Shown: positions 35,549-48,471 of the stretch, in pieces
Layout of the letters: the number at the start of each line of letters is the position of its first letter
How positions within the stretch are numbered: the first letter of the stretch is position 1
Source of the DNA: Pseudorasbora parva
Taxonomy: Eukaryota; Chordata; Actinopteri; Cypriniformes; Gobionidae
Length of the DNA stretch: 64,000 nucleotides
NCBI RefSeq assembly: GCF_024679245.1
Contig: NC_090184.1
Span: 14,470,144-14,534,143 of the forward strand
Direction of reading: 5' to 3'
Notes under the pieces: generated by a model
Told to the model about the DNA's origin: nothing
Seen by the model: the letters and a program-made list of their open reading frames with translations, nothing else
Database searches by the model: none
Position numbers and translations under genes: made by a program

Positions 35549-36322
35549 TTTCCGCCTGGATTTGACCTACCCAAATTAAAAAGCCTCCCATACACACACA
35601 GTGTTCTAGGTTCAATATGTTGGTGTCATTTTACAGGAAACCCTTTAACGTTACATAAAACACAGCTAAAAGTGATAAACATGTAAGTATATGTTGTCTA
35701 AGCTGTTATAACCCCCCCCCCCCCAAAAAAAAAAAAAATAGGCCCTTTTTTTTATATATATATATATAAATTCATTTTTGAAAGTGTGTAACTCAGGCCC
35801 TGTGTGCTCTAGCACCCTGCAGACAGTTTGGATTGTTTCCTGCGTATATAATTAATATATAATCAATTTAATGACACTGGAATATTGCATTTATATCACT
35901 GTATATGGTGGTGGACAGGGTGTGTGTGTGTGTGTGGTGGTGGTGGTGGTGGGGGGTCATCCTTCAGACCTGTTTGAATAAATCTTGCATACAACATGGC
36001 ACAGACAAACTTCTTTTTCCTCCACTATTTTCTGGAATTTAGTGGAAACAGCCAAAACTGTCTGCAGGGTCCAAGACCTCACAGGGCCTGAGTTACACAC
36101 TTTAAAAAATGAATTCATAAATATATATCAAAAAGTGCCTACTTTTTTCCGGGGGGGTTATTACAGCTTAGACAACATATACTTACATGTTTATGACTTT
36201 TAGCAGTGTTTTATGTAACTTCAAAGGGTTTCCTGTAAAATGACACCAACATTTTGAACATAGACCACTGTATGTGTGTATGGGAAGCTTTTCAATTTTG
36301 GTAGGCCAAATCCAGGCGGAAA
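35549..36322. repeat. Large inverted repeat, ~280-300-bp arms
   Basis: The left arm (35549-35850) and right arm (36043-36322) are inverted copies. Shared blocks include TTTCCGCCTGGATTTG, GGTGTCATTTTACAGGAAAC, CATGTAAGTATATGTTGTCT and GTGTAACTCAGGCCCTGTG. The spacer of about 190 bp contains TG and TGG runs. Outside the left arm, GGTACCATTTGAAAGCTTAG resembles a motif in the MITE at 2183-2830, so it may be the core of a fold-back DNA element. Confidence 0.85.
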
Positions 36323-36979
36323 TCCCCAAAAATGGTCTTGGAGTTTAAGTAGATAAATGTAAGTTTATCACTCAAAGAAAGTCAGCACTAGCTACAACGG
36401 TAAAGTTAAACAGCCAACAAAAATAAAGTTATGAGACTTCACTTGCTCTCTGCCTAACGATTAGGCAGGGAACAAATTATAAATCAATGAGACCAACGAT
36501 CGCCCGGTTTGATTCTACACAAGACAAATCATATCTCATTTTTAACCACTTCAGAGACAGCCAGGGGCAGTTTTCAGAAGGACTAGCCGAGTTAAGGCTG
36601 CTCTTGCAGGGGTTAATGAGTGCTGAGCACCCGCTGATCGCCTGGATGTCACGACTCCAAAAACACCAGATCAAATTTTCAAATAGGTACTCTCTTAATA
36701 TTAAAGCACAGATTTGAGCTTTAAACAACTACATTCATTAGAATTTAAATTACTCGAGGTTTCCTATCCGTCACTTCACCACGTGACTTCATCAATTCAC
36801 CAATTTGTGATGAATTGAGTTCAAATCATGCAAATCATGTCATTCTTGACGACTCATTTGCTCCGCAGAATGCCTATTCACGGCTTTGCATTGACTTAAC
36901 TTGTAAATCTCTCATGCGTACCGCTTCATTTGAATCTGGTGTGAACACACCATAAGAAGACGACACATTTGTGGATAAA
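36323..36979. other. No gene recognised
   Basis: It contains AACCACTTCAGAGACAGC near 36545, faintly like the MITE ends at 2183. No other structure and no coding signal. Confidence 0.35.
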
Positions 36980-38565
36980 TCCAACGTGATCTCATGAAAA
37001 TACGTGAGGATTTTTACGTTAAGTGTGATTCTACTACACGTACATTTACTAACGTTTTCACACACAATAAAACGTACAATACTGACTTATTAACAGCACT
37101 AAGATGTACAATATTGACGTATTGACAGCACAAAAATGTAAATTATCGACGTATCTGTTAACGTGTAAGCAGCCAGCCACCGGCTCCCATAAATCGTGGC
37201 ATTAATATTGATTATTTTATATCCAATAGTCACATCAATACATGTTTTCAGTCACATTTATTAAATGCATTTTACTAAGTTAATCAACCTAATATAAAAT
37301 AACAGAAATGTAAAATAACATTTTGCTCTCGTGACATCACTACAAACTCATTTCGGGTGACTAGATAATGTTAAAAGAAGACTGAATTTTACAACCGTCA
37401 GATGAATAACATTCTTGCCAACCATTTTGTAGTATTTAGCTTGTCGTTTGCTGTCAGACATAAAAATGCATTTTCTCCTATTCAGCAACTGGCGATCACA
37501 ATATATACCAAAACACAACATCAATTCACAAAACGCAACACTTTATTCGTTTGCTGTAATCCAAATCGTTAGAATCCATATGTTTGCGAGAAACAAATCT
37601 AAAATTGAGCCCGGTGATCTTCATCTCCATTAGTCTTCATCTCCTCTCAGTAGCGCGACGGCAAAGGGCAAACATCAAATCTCGCGCTCGTAAATTCAAA
37701 TTTAAAAAACGCGCCCTCATGAATCGTTACGACATGATTTACGGCAGTGGCATCGAACGCTCATTGGCTCTTGCCTGCTTCGTCACAGATTTTGACATGT
37801 CGTGTTTCAGTCGATTTGTATTTGAAATGGGAAACGCGCAACTTCACGGAGAGAAGCCGGATTAATATTTTCATTTATTAATAGCTAACATTCTGCTCTG
37901 TACCTCATACAAAACTATTAACGTTATATACCACCAGAGAGGACTGCGACTGCAACACATCTTCATTTTCACATCAACACATCACACATCTTCATCAACT
38001 ACTTTTGGTACCGCTTTTGACATTTTTGCAATAAATAAATTATTGTGAGTACACTGGTCTGTCTGTTATGCTTTGATTTATAACAGTACGTTGTTTTAAT
38101 AAATGCTAATGGGTAGGTTTAGGGGTAAGTGTAGGATTAGCCGTTCAAAATATTTTTTTTGATGCTATATTGTTACCAAAATCGTCATTTTCCAACGTTT
38201 TACCTTTTATTTTCTTTATATTCTGTATTAAATTGGTAGGTTTAGGTTTTGGGTAGTGTTAAGGGATCGTAGATTAATCAATAAAATGGTCAAAGGGTAA
38301 TTATATAGATATCTTTATGATATAACAAAACAAAAAAAATGTTTTTACCAGAATAAAGTTTTGTATTCTTAAAAAAAAAGATTTCATGATGGATTCGTAA
38401 ATATTTCACGTTTTTTAGCTGTAAAAATGTAATAATACTACGTTTAAATGTTGCAAATACGTCTATATTTTAAATTTTAGCACTTCTCCAAACGTACTAA
38501 GACGTACGTTTAGTCTCTTTGAAAGTAACGTATTAATACCTACGTATTAAGGATGAGACCAGGCT
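36980..38565. mobile_element. Possible large non-autonomous DNA element
   Basis: The left part reads CAACGTGATCTCATGAAAAT and the right end, reversed, CAGCCTGGTCTCATCC; these are imperfect inverted copies. Many TACGT/ACGTA motifs occur close to both ends. The interior is open only in short frames (for example 37584-37865) that I do not recognise. The limits and class are uncertain. Confidence 0.45.
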
Positions 38566-38589
38566 GATAAATCTATACTTGCAAGCTGA

Positions 38590-40520
38590 TTGATGTAATG
38601 TTGCTCAAATTTCTTTGGAAAAACAAGACTCATTATGTTAGAAAAATCAGTTATTTTGAATTCTTATAATAAAGGTGGCCTAAATTTAATTGATTTTGAT
38701 TCTCTTAACAATACCAAAAATGATTTGCTTTAAACGTTTCCTTCACAATCAATCTTCTATTTGGAGTATAATCCCGAGATATGTTTTTTTCTCAATTAAG
38801 AGGTATACGTTTCCTTTTAATGTGCAATTATTCAGTTTGTAAACGTTATATCAAACTTTCCATCTATCATCAGCAGCATGCTTATGGCTTGGAGACTTAA
38901 TTTTTAAATTTGGAACAACTGTAATATTCTACATAAGAGGAAGTCTTTATTTTTTGAAAATAGGTTCAATAGAGTGATGTTAGTAAACCAGCTGTTTGAT
39001 AGTCCGATTTTGTCTTAAGATACTAATTCCCAGTATCTAAAGAATTTAATATAGTTTTCAAGGTCATCTCTTTGGAAATTTCAATGCTATTTAAAAAAAA
39101 AACATAATAGTGCTACAGACTTCTGTTTATCCCCTGGCCCTGAATCCACTGTGGTTGGTTATATTTATTTTTTAGTGCATAAACCTTGGACCTTGTTACT
39201 TCAATAACCTTTTTGATGGCATTAAATGGTCATTTGTTTGGTCACTTCCACAAATAAAGTTAAAGAAATATCCTTTAAAAATGTTCAAAGATTGTATCCA
39301 GTTAAGTAACTGGAGTGTCTGCTGAGCCGTGTCAAATGGTGTCTCCTCCGAATTTGCCTCACTGGCACGACATGCTCAAAACCCGTCTTCGGCGCAATAA
39401 TTCCGATCTTTCATGTATTCATACTCTTGTGTAGTCGACGTCCCATCCTAAATAAATCTGTCTTTTCCGTGATACCCTGAAATTTTGAATATTCCAATCT
39501 AATATGATTTCTGACCTGTAAGGTTGCCAGAATAATAATCTTACACGGTGTGTTAATAGGCCAGAGGAGAACTGGCACCCCGACTGAGTCTGGTTTCTCC
39601 CATGGTTTATTTTTCTCCATCATGCCCTGATGGAGTTTTGGTTCCTTGCCACTGTCGCCTTTGGCTTGGCTTGCTCAGTTGGGGACACTAAAATTATGAT
39701 TAAAGTTATTCAACTTATTATACAAATAAAATGTATTTATTAGGTCTTATTTAATTCTATAAACTATAATACTGATCTGCCAACATTGTCGCTATATGAT
39801 AAATTAAAATAAGCTGATAACATCACTGTTTTCTCCAGTACGACTGTACAGCCAAATCTAATTTTGTCGCAATATTCTGTTTGACACTGTGAAGCTGCTT
39901 TGACACAATCGTCATTGTAAAAGCGCTATATAAATAAAGTTGATTGATTGATTGATTGAAGTACTTCTTAATTAAATAAAGAAGTGATATTGATACTTCC
40001 TGCTCTTTTTGTGAAGCCTCTTCTTTTGCTTGATCTTTCTGGAATAATATTGATGCTCTGATTGTCCAAAAGATTTTTTACAACTTTTCTTTATCATTTA
40101 GACTCATTCTTTTTGGGTTTTATGTCAAAGACAATAATCTAATTGATGCAAGATTTGAATAAACCTTGTTTTATTAATTGGAAAGTTTCACATCCATAAA
40201 TGTAAATTTATGAAAAGTAAACCCCGCTTTAACTTGAAAAGATGAATTAAAGATGTATTTAAAATACAATTTCAACTTCTGTTAATAAGAAAGCAATGAA
40301 AACATCCAGAATTTGTGCCATGTTTAATATTCTTTCTTAATACTCTTTTCTTTATTTTTGCCCTCTTCTTTCTTTTCTTTTCTTCTCTCTGTTTAATTTC
40401 TTTTAGGTTTATTGTTCAATACATTTTCCTTTACATTTCTCTATAAAAGTATTGAACCATACTTTTTGATTTGAAAGATGGTTTATATTTCTTGTATGTT
40501 TTCACGAGTTTGTGTGCCCA
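38590..40520 (+). pseudogene. L1-type LINE ORF2, C-terminal relic
   Basis: Frames shift but one can read LKFLWKNKTHYVRKSVILNS, NKGGLNLIDFDSLNN, SSIWSIIPRYVF, HQQHAYGLET-like text, and later NLIDARFE followed by GKFHIH--KCKF-like codons. This is the C-terminal region of vertebrate L1 ORF2 downstream of the reverse transcriptase. It is interrupted at 39310 by the SINE-like element; the reading FKDCIQLSKY rejoins FLIK across the insertion. There are many stops and no 5' half. Confidence 0.8.
39310..39958 (+). mobile_element. SINE-like retroelement, copy 2 (~650 bp)
   Basis: It starts CTGGAGTGTCTGCTGAGCC and ends AAGCGCTATATAAATAAAG plus TTGA repeats. AAGTA lies on both sides (39304-39308 and 39959-39963), and the L1 reading frame closes exactly if one copy is removed. 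It is colinear with copy 1 (minus strand, 17298-17957) over its full length, including CTCCTCCGAATTTGCC and CCCTGATGGAGTTTTGG. Confidence 0.88.
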
Positions 40521-40644
40521 TATAATCTTAGTGAAAGTGGTAAACAGATTTGGCTTGCTGTCTGCTATAGAGGGGCTCGGAGAGGATATTCTTCCCAAGC
40601 TCCGATTGCCCCCCTATAACAGGCAAATTGAATGAATAAAATAA

Positions 40645-40745
40645 TGAATGAACGAGTCATTTATATAGCGCTTTCATATGTACTACTGTACACCCAAAGC
40701 GCTTTACACTCGTGTCAGGGATCTCTCCTCAACCACCACCAATGT
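40645..40745 (-). repeat. 3' end of a CR1/L2-tailed SINE or LINE
   Basis: The + strand shows ATTTATATAGCGCTTTC and AACCACCACCAATGTGG, the complement of the 3' end seen at 43110-43200 (GGTGGTGGTTGAGGAG ... GCGCTATATAAATG). Confidence 0.65.
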
Positions 40746-40967
40746 GGTGTACAAAAGGAGGAGCAGGGGAGGAGGAGGGATGCTTCAGGAACCAAAATGG
40801 GGAAGAGGTAAGCTGCTGGTTTTATACCTTGGTATTAATTGAAAGATTAGATGGGCGTACTCCTCCCGAAATTACGTTTATTAACTTTACTTATGAACTA
40901 TGAATCTTGTATGTTTTGTTAATTTTGCAAGAAAAAAAAAAAGAAGGCGACAAAGAGGAAGTAAGTA

Positions 40968-41420
40968 GTGATGGGAAGTCTGGATCATTTCGGCAAACCA
41001 GTTCTTTTTCATCTTGTTTCAATGACCAGTTAAGAAACAGTTTGGTTTAGATGATGATATCATGCTCAGTATCTCAGCTTATCGGTTCTCAGTATCGAAC
41101 GTGTCCGAAAGAAACGGTTCTCAGTTCAGATTCCAGTACTGTTAACTCGAGAACTGTTCGGTAGTAGCCTACACGCATGCTCTCTATCAGCTGCTCGTAT
41201 CAGCAGTTTCAGTTCTCTCAGCTCAACATGAGTAACACATGAGTAACATATATTTAAGGACATTTTTTTTTGTTGGAGGGACTGGCACTCATTTCATTAA
41301 GTTAGTAACTTTGGTAACTTGTGGATCAGCGCTGACTCAAAAAGTGAACTGTTTAGTTTGAATGGTTCACTAAAACGAATCAGTTCAAAAGAACAATTTG
41401 TTCACGATCTGGACATCACT
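40968..41420. mobile_element. hAT-type MITE with 8-bp TSD
   Basis: The element starts GTGATGGGAAGTCTGGATCA and ends with the inverted CGATCTGGACATCACT. The octamer AGTAAGTA lies on both sides (40960-40967 and 41421-41428). The interior is full of GAACGG/CCGTTC and GGTTC-type motifs. An 8-bp duplication indicates hAT mobilisation. Confidence 0.85.
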
Positions 41421-42050
41421 AGTAAGTAGACAAGGAAGAAGAAGAAGCAACTAGGCAAAATGTAAAGCTTCTGGTCTCTTTGGTGTCTGAACACAAAGAA
41501 CTTTATGACAAACGCCACAGCGACTACAGACATCTCGATAAGGGGGAGTTGTTATGAAGAGGAATCAAAAAGGGGTTCAATAGTGAGTTTCCAACAAATC
41601 CTATTTGATCTGCAATCAAATCAAAGGCACCTTCGAATTGCCTAGTGAAATTTGCCTAGTGAAAATCGATTGTGTATGAACACAAAGAAACATAAAAAAA
41701 CGCTGCATAAAACCCTGCTGTGCACAAGGTTTTATGGTGCTTTTAAATCTTTTTTAAGCCTTTCTTTCATAACTGTGTGCCATAAAGCAATTTGCACAAT
41801 ATTCAAAATTTCTCCTGTTGTTTTCCATGGAAGAACAGGTTTGAAACAACACGAGGTTGAGCAAATTACAGTATTTTCATTTTTTGATGAACTGTGACTG
41901 CTATTCCAGTGAAAGTTCTTCACACTAAAATCACTTGCTGATGAATCATCTCATGAATACAGTGCTTGCAGTCTCACAAATCTACTGAATAATTCATTGT
42001 GTTTTCAGAATTGTAGCATGCGTTTCACAGTACATAGAAAATCTTGACAG

Positions 42051-42068
42051 ATCAGTGACGTCACTGAT
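42051..42068. promoter_or_regulatory. 18-bp perfect palindrome centred on a CRE
   Basis: ATCAGTGACGTCACTGAT is its own reverse complement and contains the full cAMP-response element TGACGTCA, the CREB/ATF binding site. A TATA box follows about 135 bp downstream. Confidence 0.5.
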
Positions 42069-42201
42069 TAAATGCATCCAACTCTGAGCAAACCACTCAT
42101 CGAGAACACAAAAAGTCCGCTCAGAACAGCAACTGACTTTTGTATTATCAAAGTGTTAGCTTTCTGACGAAACAAGAATATGACGCATTATCTTTATACT
42201 G

Positions 42202-42210
42202 TATATAAAG
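42202..42210 (+). promoter_or_regulatory. TATA box candidate
   Basis: TATATAAAG in a less AT-rich context, ~135 bp downstream of the CRE palindrome; the sequence after it is pyrimidine-rich (CTACCTCTCCACTTTCTTCT). No downstream coding exon could be shown. Confidence 0.35.
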
Positions 42211-42879
42211 CTGTGTGAGCACATCTACCTCTCCACTTTCTTCTGTGCTTGATGCGTGGAAACAAAGGTTGAAATGTGCAGATATTTCTAGTTGCCTTGT
42301 TTTCAAAGAGTGCTCTTCCACAATGGTAGAGTGTTTCTGTGATCTTCTAAGTGCCTCGGCTGTATCGCTGTGAACTCATTTCTCTGCCTAGAGAGAAATG
42401 ATTGTCATGCCTGAGTTCTTCTGCTCAAGGTCAAGGTAGTGCCCGCTACACCATTTTTTTCCATATCACTTTCTTTTGTTGACCATCTTATCCCTTAATA
42501 TCCCTCCAGTTTTTATTATGTAATTTCAAACTTATTACAGGTGAGGGGGAAACAAATCAACACATAAAAAGTCAGTACAGTTTGCCCATGTTCAAGATAT
42601 TTCCTTAAGTTGCAGCTTTTGTCAACATAACAATAACAGAGTTTTATTCCTTGAAACTATAGTTTTTATTAAAGATTACATTTTTTTTGGTTTTATTTTA
42701 TTAATCTTAGTGGTAGGGTATACAGCATGACTAAAGGCTCACCTTATGAACGTTTGCTTTTCAGTACTTCCATAGTATATGATTGCAGACAAAATGATAT
42801 ATGTTTGTATTGAACATTGATGGAGCAACAGAGTTTGGTTGAAAATAAATCATTAAAGTTTATTTGGTTTAAAAATCTT

Positions 42880-43230
42880 GTAACTGTATGAGATGGCAAG
42901 GTGTGCCTTTTGCCCCCTACACCACATTGGGACAAAAAGGTATCCCAATGTGGTGGCCAAATTTGCCCATTGGCCTCTGTCCATCATGGCCTCCTAATAA
43001 TCCCCATATCCTGATTGGCTTCATCACTCGTCTCCTCTCCACCAATCAGCTGGTGTGTGGTGAGCGTTCTGGCGCAATATGGCTGCCGCCGCATCATCCA
43101 GGTGGATGCTGCACATTGGTGGTGGTTGAGGAGATTCCCCTTTCTATGTAAAGCGCTTATAGTGTCTAGAAAAGCGCAATATAAATGTAACAAATTATTA
43201 TTATGATTATTATTATTATTATTATTAAAA
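42880..43230 (+). mobile_element. SINE-like element or LINE 3' end
   Basis: The 3' part GGTGGTGGTTGAGGAG, TGTAAAGCGCTTATAGTGTC and AAAGCGCAATATAAATG ends in a TTA microsatellite (43199-43227). The same tail recurs at 51378-51505 and, reversed, at 40645-40745. The 5' part has a small perfect hairpin, CCACATTGGGA ... TCCCAATGTGG (about 42920-42955). No coding frame. Confidence 0.7.
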
Positions 43231-43965
43231 GCACACAGTATACACTGTTATACTGGCTCATAGGGACGCAACAAAGATTGGGACACACACGAAAGTCACA
43301 ACACATACTTGAGCTAAAATAGTATGTTTTTAATAATCTAGTACTAATAATTGTAATGTAGTTAATATAAAAATATAATTTAAAGGAAAAATATTATGTA
43401 AAGATTATGAAAGCATATTAATAATTTTATATATTTTATGATATGATTAATTTCATTTTATTAAATATGATGGTTTCATTAGAAATATGGTGATTATCTC
43501 TAAGGTAGACACCCAAAATAATATATGATACTTACCATCTGAAACTCACCATATCATGTGAACAAACAGGAACTGTCTGTTTATTATCATGTTGATTTTT
43601 GTGCCTTTTGCCTCAACAGCAGTGGTGCCTTTTACCCCAAATACTGTACTTTTACATATTCTTCGGTTATTGAAAAGCTGATGCTTAAATGATCATGAAA
43701 ATCATTAAGACCTTTGTCTCAAACTATATTAAACAATTTTAGCGATTCTTTCTACATACATCTTGAAAAGCGGATGTTCTCGAAAGTGCTTGGGCAAGTT
43801 TTATACCACCTAGTGGTTTAGAGTGTTGGAAACATTGGAATCTCTCACCGTTATGACGGTGTTTATGCTACGAAAAGGGTAAAATGATGTGCCTGGGGTA
43901 CTGTAACACTGATTCCAGGTATCCTGAGAGGATTTTTTGCGAGTCAAAATCTCATTAAGTCACAA
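43231..43965. other. No gene recognised
   Basis: AT-rich, with GTGCCTTTTGCC repeated weakly. No repeat ends and no coding pattern. Confidence 0.35.
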
Positions 43966-45282
43966 TTAAAGTGTTAGTTCACCCAAAAATTTAATTCCTG
44001 TCATTAATTTATGTCCAAGGACATATGTTTATTAATTGCAGTGTGTCATGCATTCGTGTATGTCCTTGGGTGTTTTGCTCTGTTCTCTTTCATCATATCA
44101 ACAGGTATAAGGACCAGCTGTCCTTATTCAATCAAATTATGCTTGCCGTGACTGGAGAATGAAGGGGAGGAGCCGAGATATAAGCAGAAGGAGAGAGATT
44201 TCCTTTTGCCAGGATGAATTCTGCCTCCTGTCTGCCCAGACTCTGTTGTTGATTTGATTCTAATACAGAGTGAGCTCAGAATCTTGTTGTGAGTTCTTTA
44301 GTGGGAAGAGAACTAAAGTGTTATTGTTGACTTAATTTCTTTTATGTCTTATGTTAAGTAGGTTTTGATATGTCTCTTCATTTATTTGTAATTTGGGGAT
44401 TGCAGGGGAGGGTGCCATTTATGTTTGTACTTCTCTTTTCTCATGTTAATGGGTAGGTAGATATGAGGGAAGTTTCTATGATCTTTTTCTAGGGTATTTA
44501 TTGATATTCTTGGGTTGGTTATCTTATGTTTAGTTTGTTATTTTGACCTAGGTCTCCCCTGAAGTATTATCCCCTGTATTTGATATTCTTTGATTTGTAT
44601 TTCTGTACCCATTTGATAGGATTCATTATTAATCTTTAAATTTTAAAATTAAAATCTGTTAATTTGAACTGGTTGTGTTGATTCTGGGACAAGAGGTTGG
44701 ATTGATCTTGGTTCTCTCTCCGAGATTTCTTTTCATTATTTAATTTTTACTTTTTATTTTTGTTTTATTGTTACTGACTACCAACCCTAGATTGGTAGAT
44801 ATGTAACAAATTACTCACCCTCATGCCGTTCCAGACCCGTAAGACCTTCGTTCATCATCTGGACACAAATTAAGATTTATTTTTTGCTGTTGTTCTTGAA
44901 ATCCGATGGCTCCAACAGGCTTTCATTTCCTCTCTAAAGACCCATAAAAGGCACTAAAGACTTTTATCATTTAAAATAACTAAAATAATTTAATGAAGTG
45001 ATGAGACATCCTGAAGCCTTGGAGCATTATGAATCAGCGTATTGATAAAGAAGTCAAACTGCTGATTCGATACACTGATTCATAATGATCTGAAGCTTTA
45101 CAAAGCTGTGTTTTGAAATCGACTTTGAGATGAGATGGACTTTGTAAGGACTTTTATGGGTCTTGAGAGAGGAAATTACATTGTGGCCAATGGAGTCCTG
45201 TCTGAGCCGTTGGATTTCAACAAAAAAATATCTTAATTTGTGTTCCGAAGATGAACGGAGGGCTTATGGGTCTGGATGTGTT
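43966..45282. mobile_element. TTAA-type MITE split by a solo LTR
   Basis: It starts TTAAAGTGTTAGTTCACCC, is interrupted at 44012-44808, and resumes ATTACTCACCCTCATGCCG. Inside, inverted arms flank 45020-45080 (CACTAAAGACTTTTAT / GGACTTTTATGGGTCTTG and AATCCGATGGCTCC / GAGCCGTTGGATTTC). The right end has decayed near 45282. Confidence 0.7.
44012..44808 (+). mobile_element. Solo LTR (~797 bp)
   Basis: It begins TGTCCAAGGACATATG and ends ATATGTAACA (TG...CA). The MITE sequence is continuous across it, with ATTTA before and AATTA after, an imperfect 5-bp duplication. An AGATATAAGCAG promoter-like box lies near 44180 and ATTAAAATC near the 3' end. No internal region is present, so it looks like the product of LTR-LTR recombination. 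The superfamily cannot be told. Confidence 0.65.
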
Positions 45283-45358
45283 TAGTGTATATAAGTGGTT
45301 AGAACTAAAAAAAAGGTGTAAACTGTTAACAAATGGAGGTAAGAGTGCTGTGTATATA

Positions 45359-46454
45359 CAGGTCCTTCTCAAAAAATTAGCATATTGTGATAAAGTTTAT
45401 TATTTTCCATTATGTAATGATACAAATTAAACTTCCATATATTTAGATTCATTGCACACCAACTGAAATATTTCAGGTCTTTAATTGTTTTAATACTGAT
45501 GATTTTAATATACAGCTCATGAAAACCCAAAATTCCTATCTCAAAAAATTAGCATATCGTGAAAAAGTTCTCTAAACAAGCTATTAACCTAATCATCTGA
45601 ATCAACTAATTAACTCTAAACACTTGCAAAAGATTCCTGAGGCTTTTAAAAACTCTCAGCCTGGTTCATTACTCAAAACCGCAATCATGGGTAAGACTGC
45701 CGACCTGACTGCTGTCCAGAAGGCCATCATTGACACCCTCAAGAAATTTCTGAACGAATAGGCTGTTCCCAGAGTGCTGTATCAAGGAACCTCAGTAGGA
45801 AGTCTGTGGGAAGGAAAAAAAGTGTGGCAAAAAACACTGCACAATGAGAAGAGGTGACCGGACCCTGAGGGAGATTGTGGAGAAGGACCGATTCCAGACC
45901 TTGGGGGACCTGCGGAAGCAGTGGACTGAGTCTGGAGTAGAAACATCCAGAGCCACCGTGCACAGGCGTGTGCAGGAAATGGGCTACAGGTGCCGCATTC
46001 CCCAGGTCAAGCCACTTTGGGCTACAGAGAAGCAGCACTGGACTGTTGCTCAGTGGTCCAAAGTACTTTTTTCAGATGAAAGCAAATTTTGCATGTCATT
46101 CGGAAATCAAGGTGCCAGAGTCTGGAGGAGGACTGGGGAGAAGGAAATGCCAAAATGCCTGAAGTCCAGTGTCAAGTACCACAGTCAGTGATGGTCTGGG
46201 GTGCCATGTCAGCTGCTGGTGTTGGTCCACTGTGTTTTATCAAGGGCAGGGTCAATGCAGCTAGCTATCAGGAGATTTTGGAGCACTTCATGCTTCCATC
46301 TGCTGAAAAGCTTTTAGGGAGATGAAGATTTTGTTTTCGTTTCGAGCACGACCTGGCACCTGCTCACAGTGCCAAAACCACTGGTAAATGGTTTACTGAT
46401 CATGGTATTACTGTGCTCAATTGGCCTGCCAACTCTCCTGACCTGAACCCTTAC
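45359..46454 (+). mobile_element. 3'-truncated Tc1-like element
   Basis: It starts CAGGTCCTTCTCAAAAAATTAG after a TA; the phrase CTCAAAAAATTAGCATAT recurs at about 45540, a sub-terminal repeat. It ends abruptly after NSPDLNPY of the transposase, so the right inverted end is missing. Confidence 0.85.
45687..46454 (+). pseudogene. Tc1-like transposase, broken
   Basis: Starts MGKTADLTAVQKAIID (HTH region), with a TAG after FLNE and several frameshifts. Later blocks: RDRTLREIVEK-like region, ESGVETSRATVHRRVQEMGY (second HTH), VLFSDESKF with the first catalytic Asp, VMVWGAMSAAGVGPL, EHDLAPAHSAKTTG with the second Asp, and WPANSPDLNPY, after which the conserved IENLW is missing. Inactive. Confidence 0.85.

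Positions 46455-48471
<2,017 letters not shown>

Larger units (their letters stand above)
41429..42870. other. Single-copy-looking stretch, no ORF recognised
   Basis: About 1.4 kb without visible transposon ends. It contains the palindromic CRE and TATA box listed separately. The ORFs at 41652-41897 (+) and 41732-41923 (-) overlap each other and match nothing I know. It could be a promoter and first exon of a gene whose coding part I cannot recognise. Confidence 0.35.

Noticed and set aside
37584..37865. 93-codon ORF in the 37-kb region
   Set aside because: Lies inside a putative non-autonomous DNA element, has no recognised motif and no splice context.
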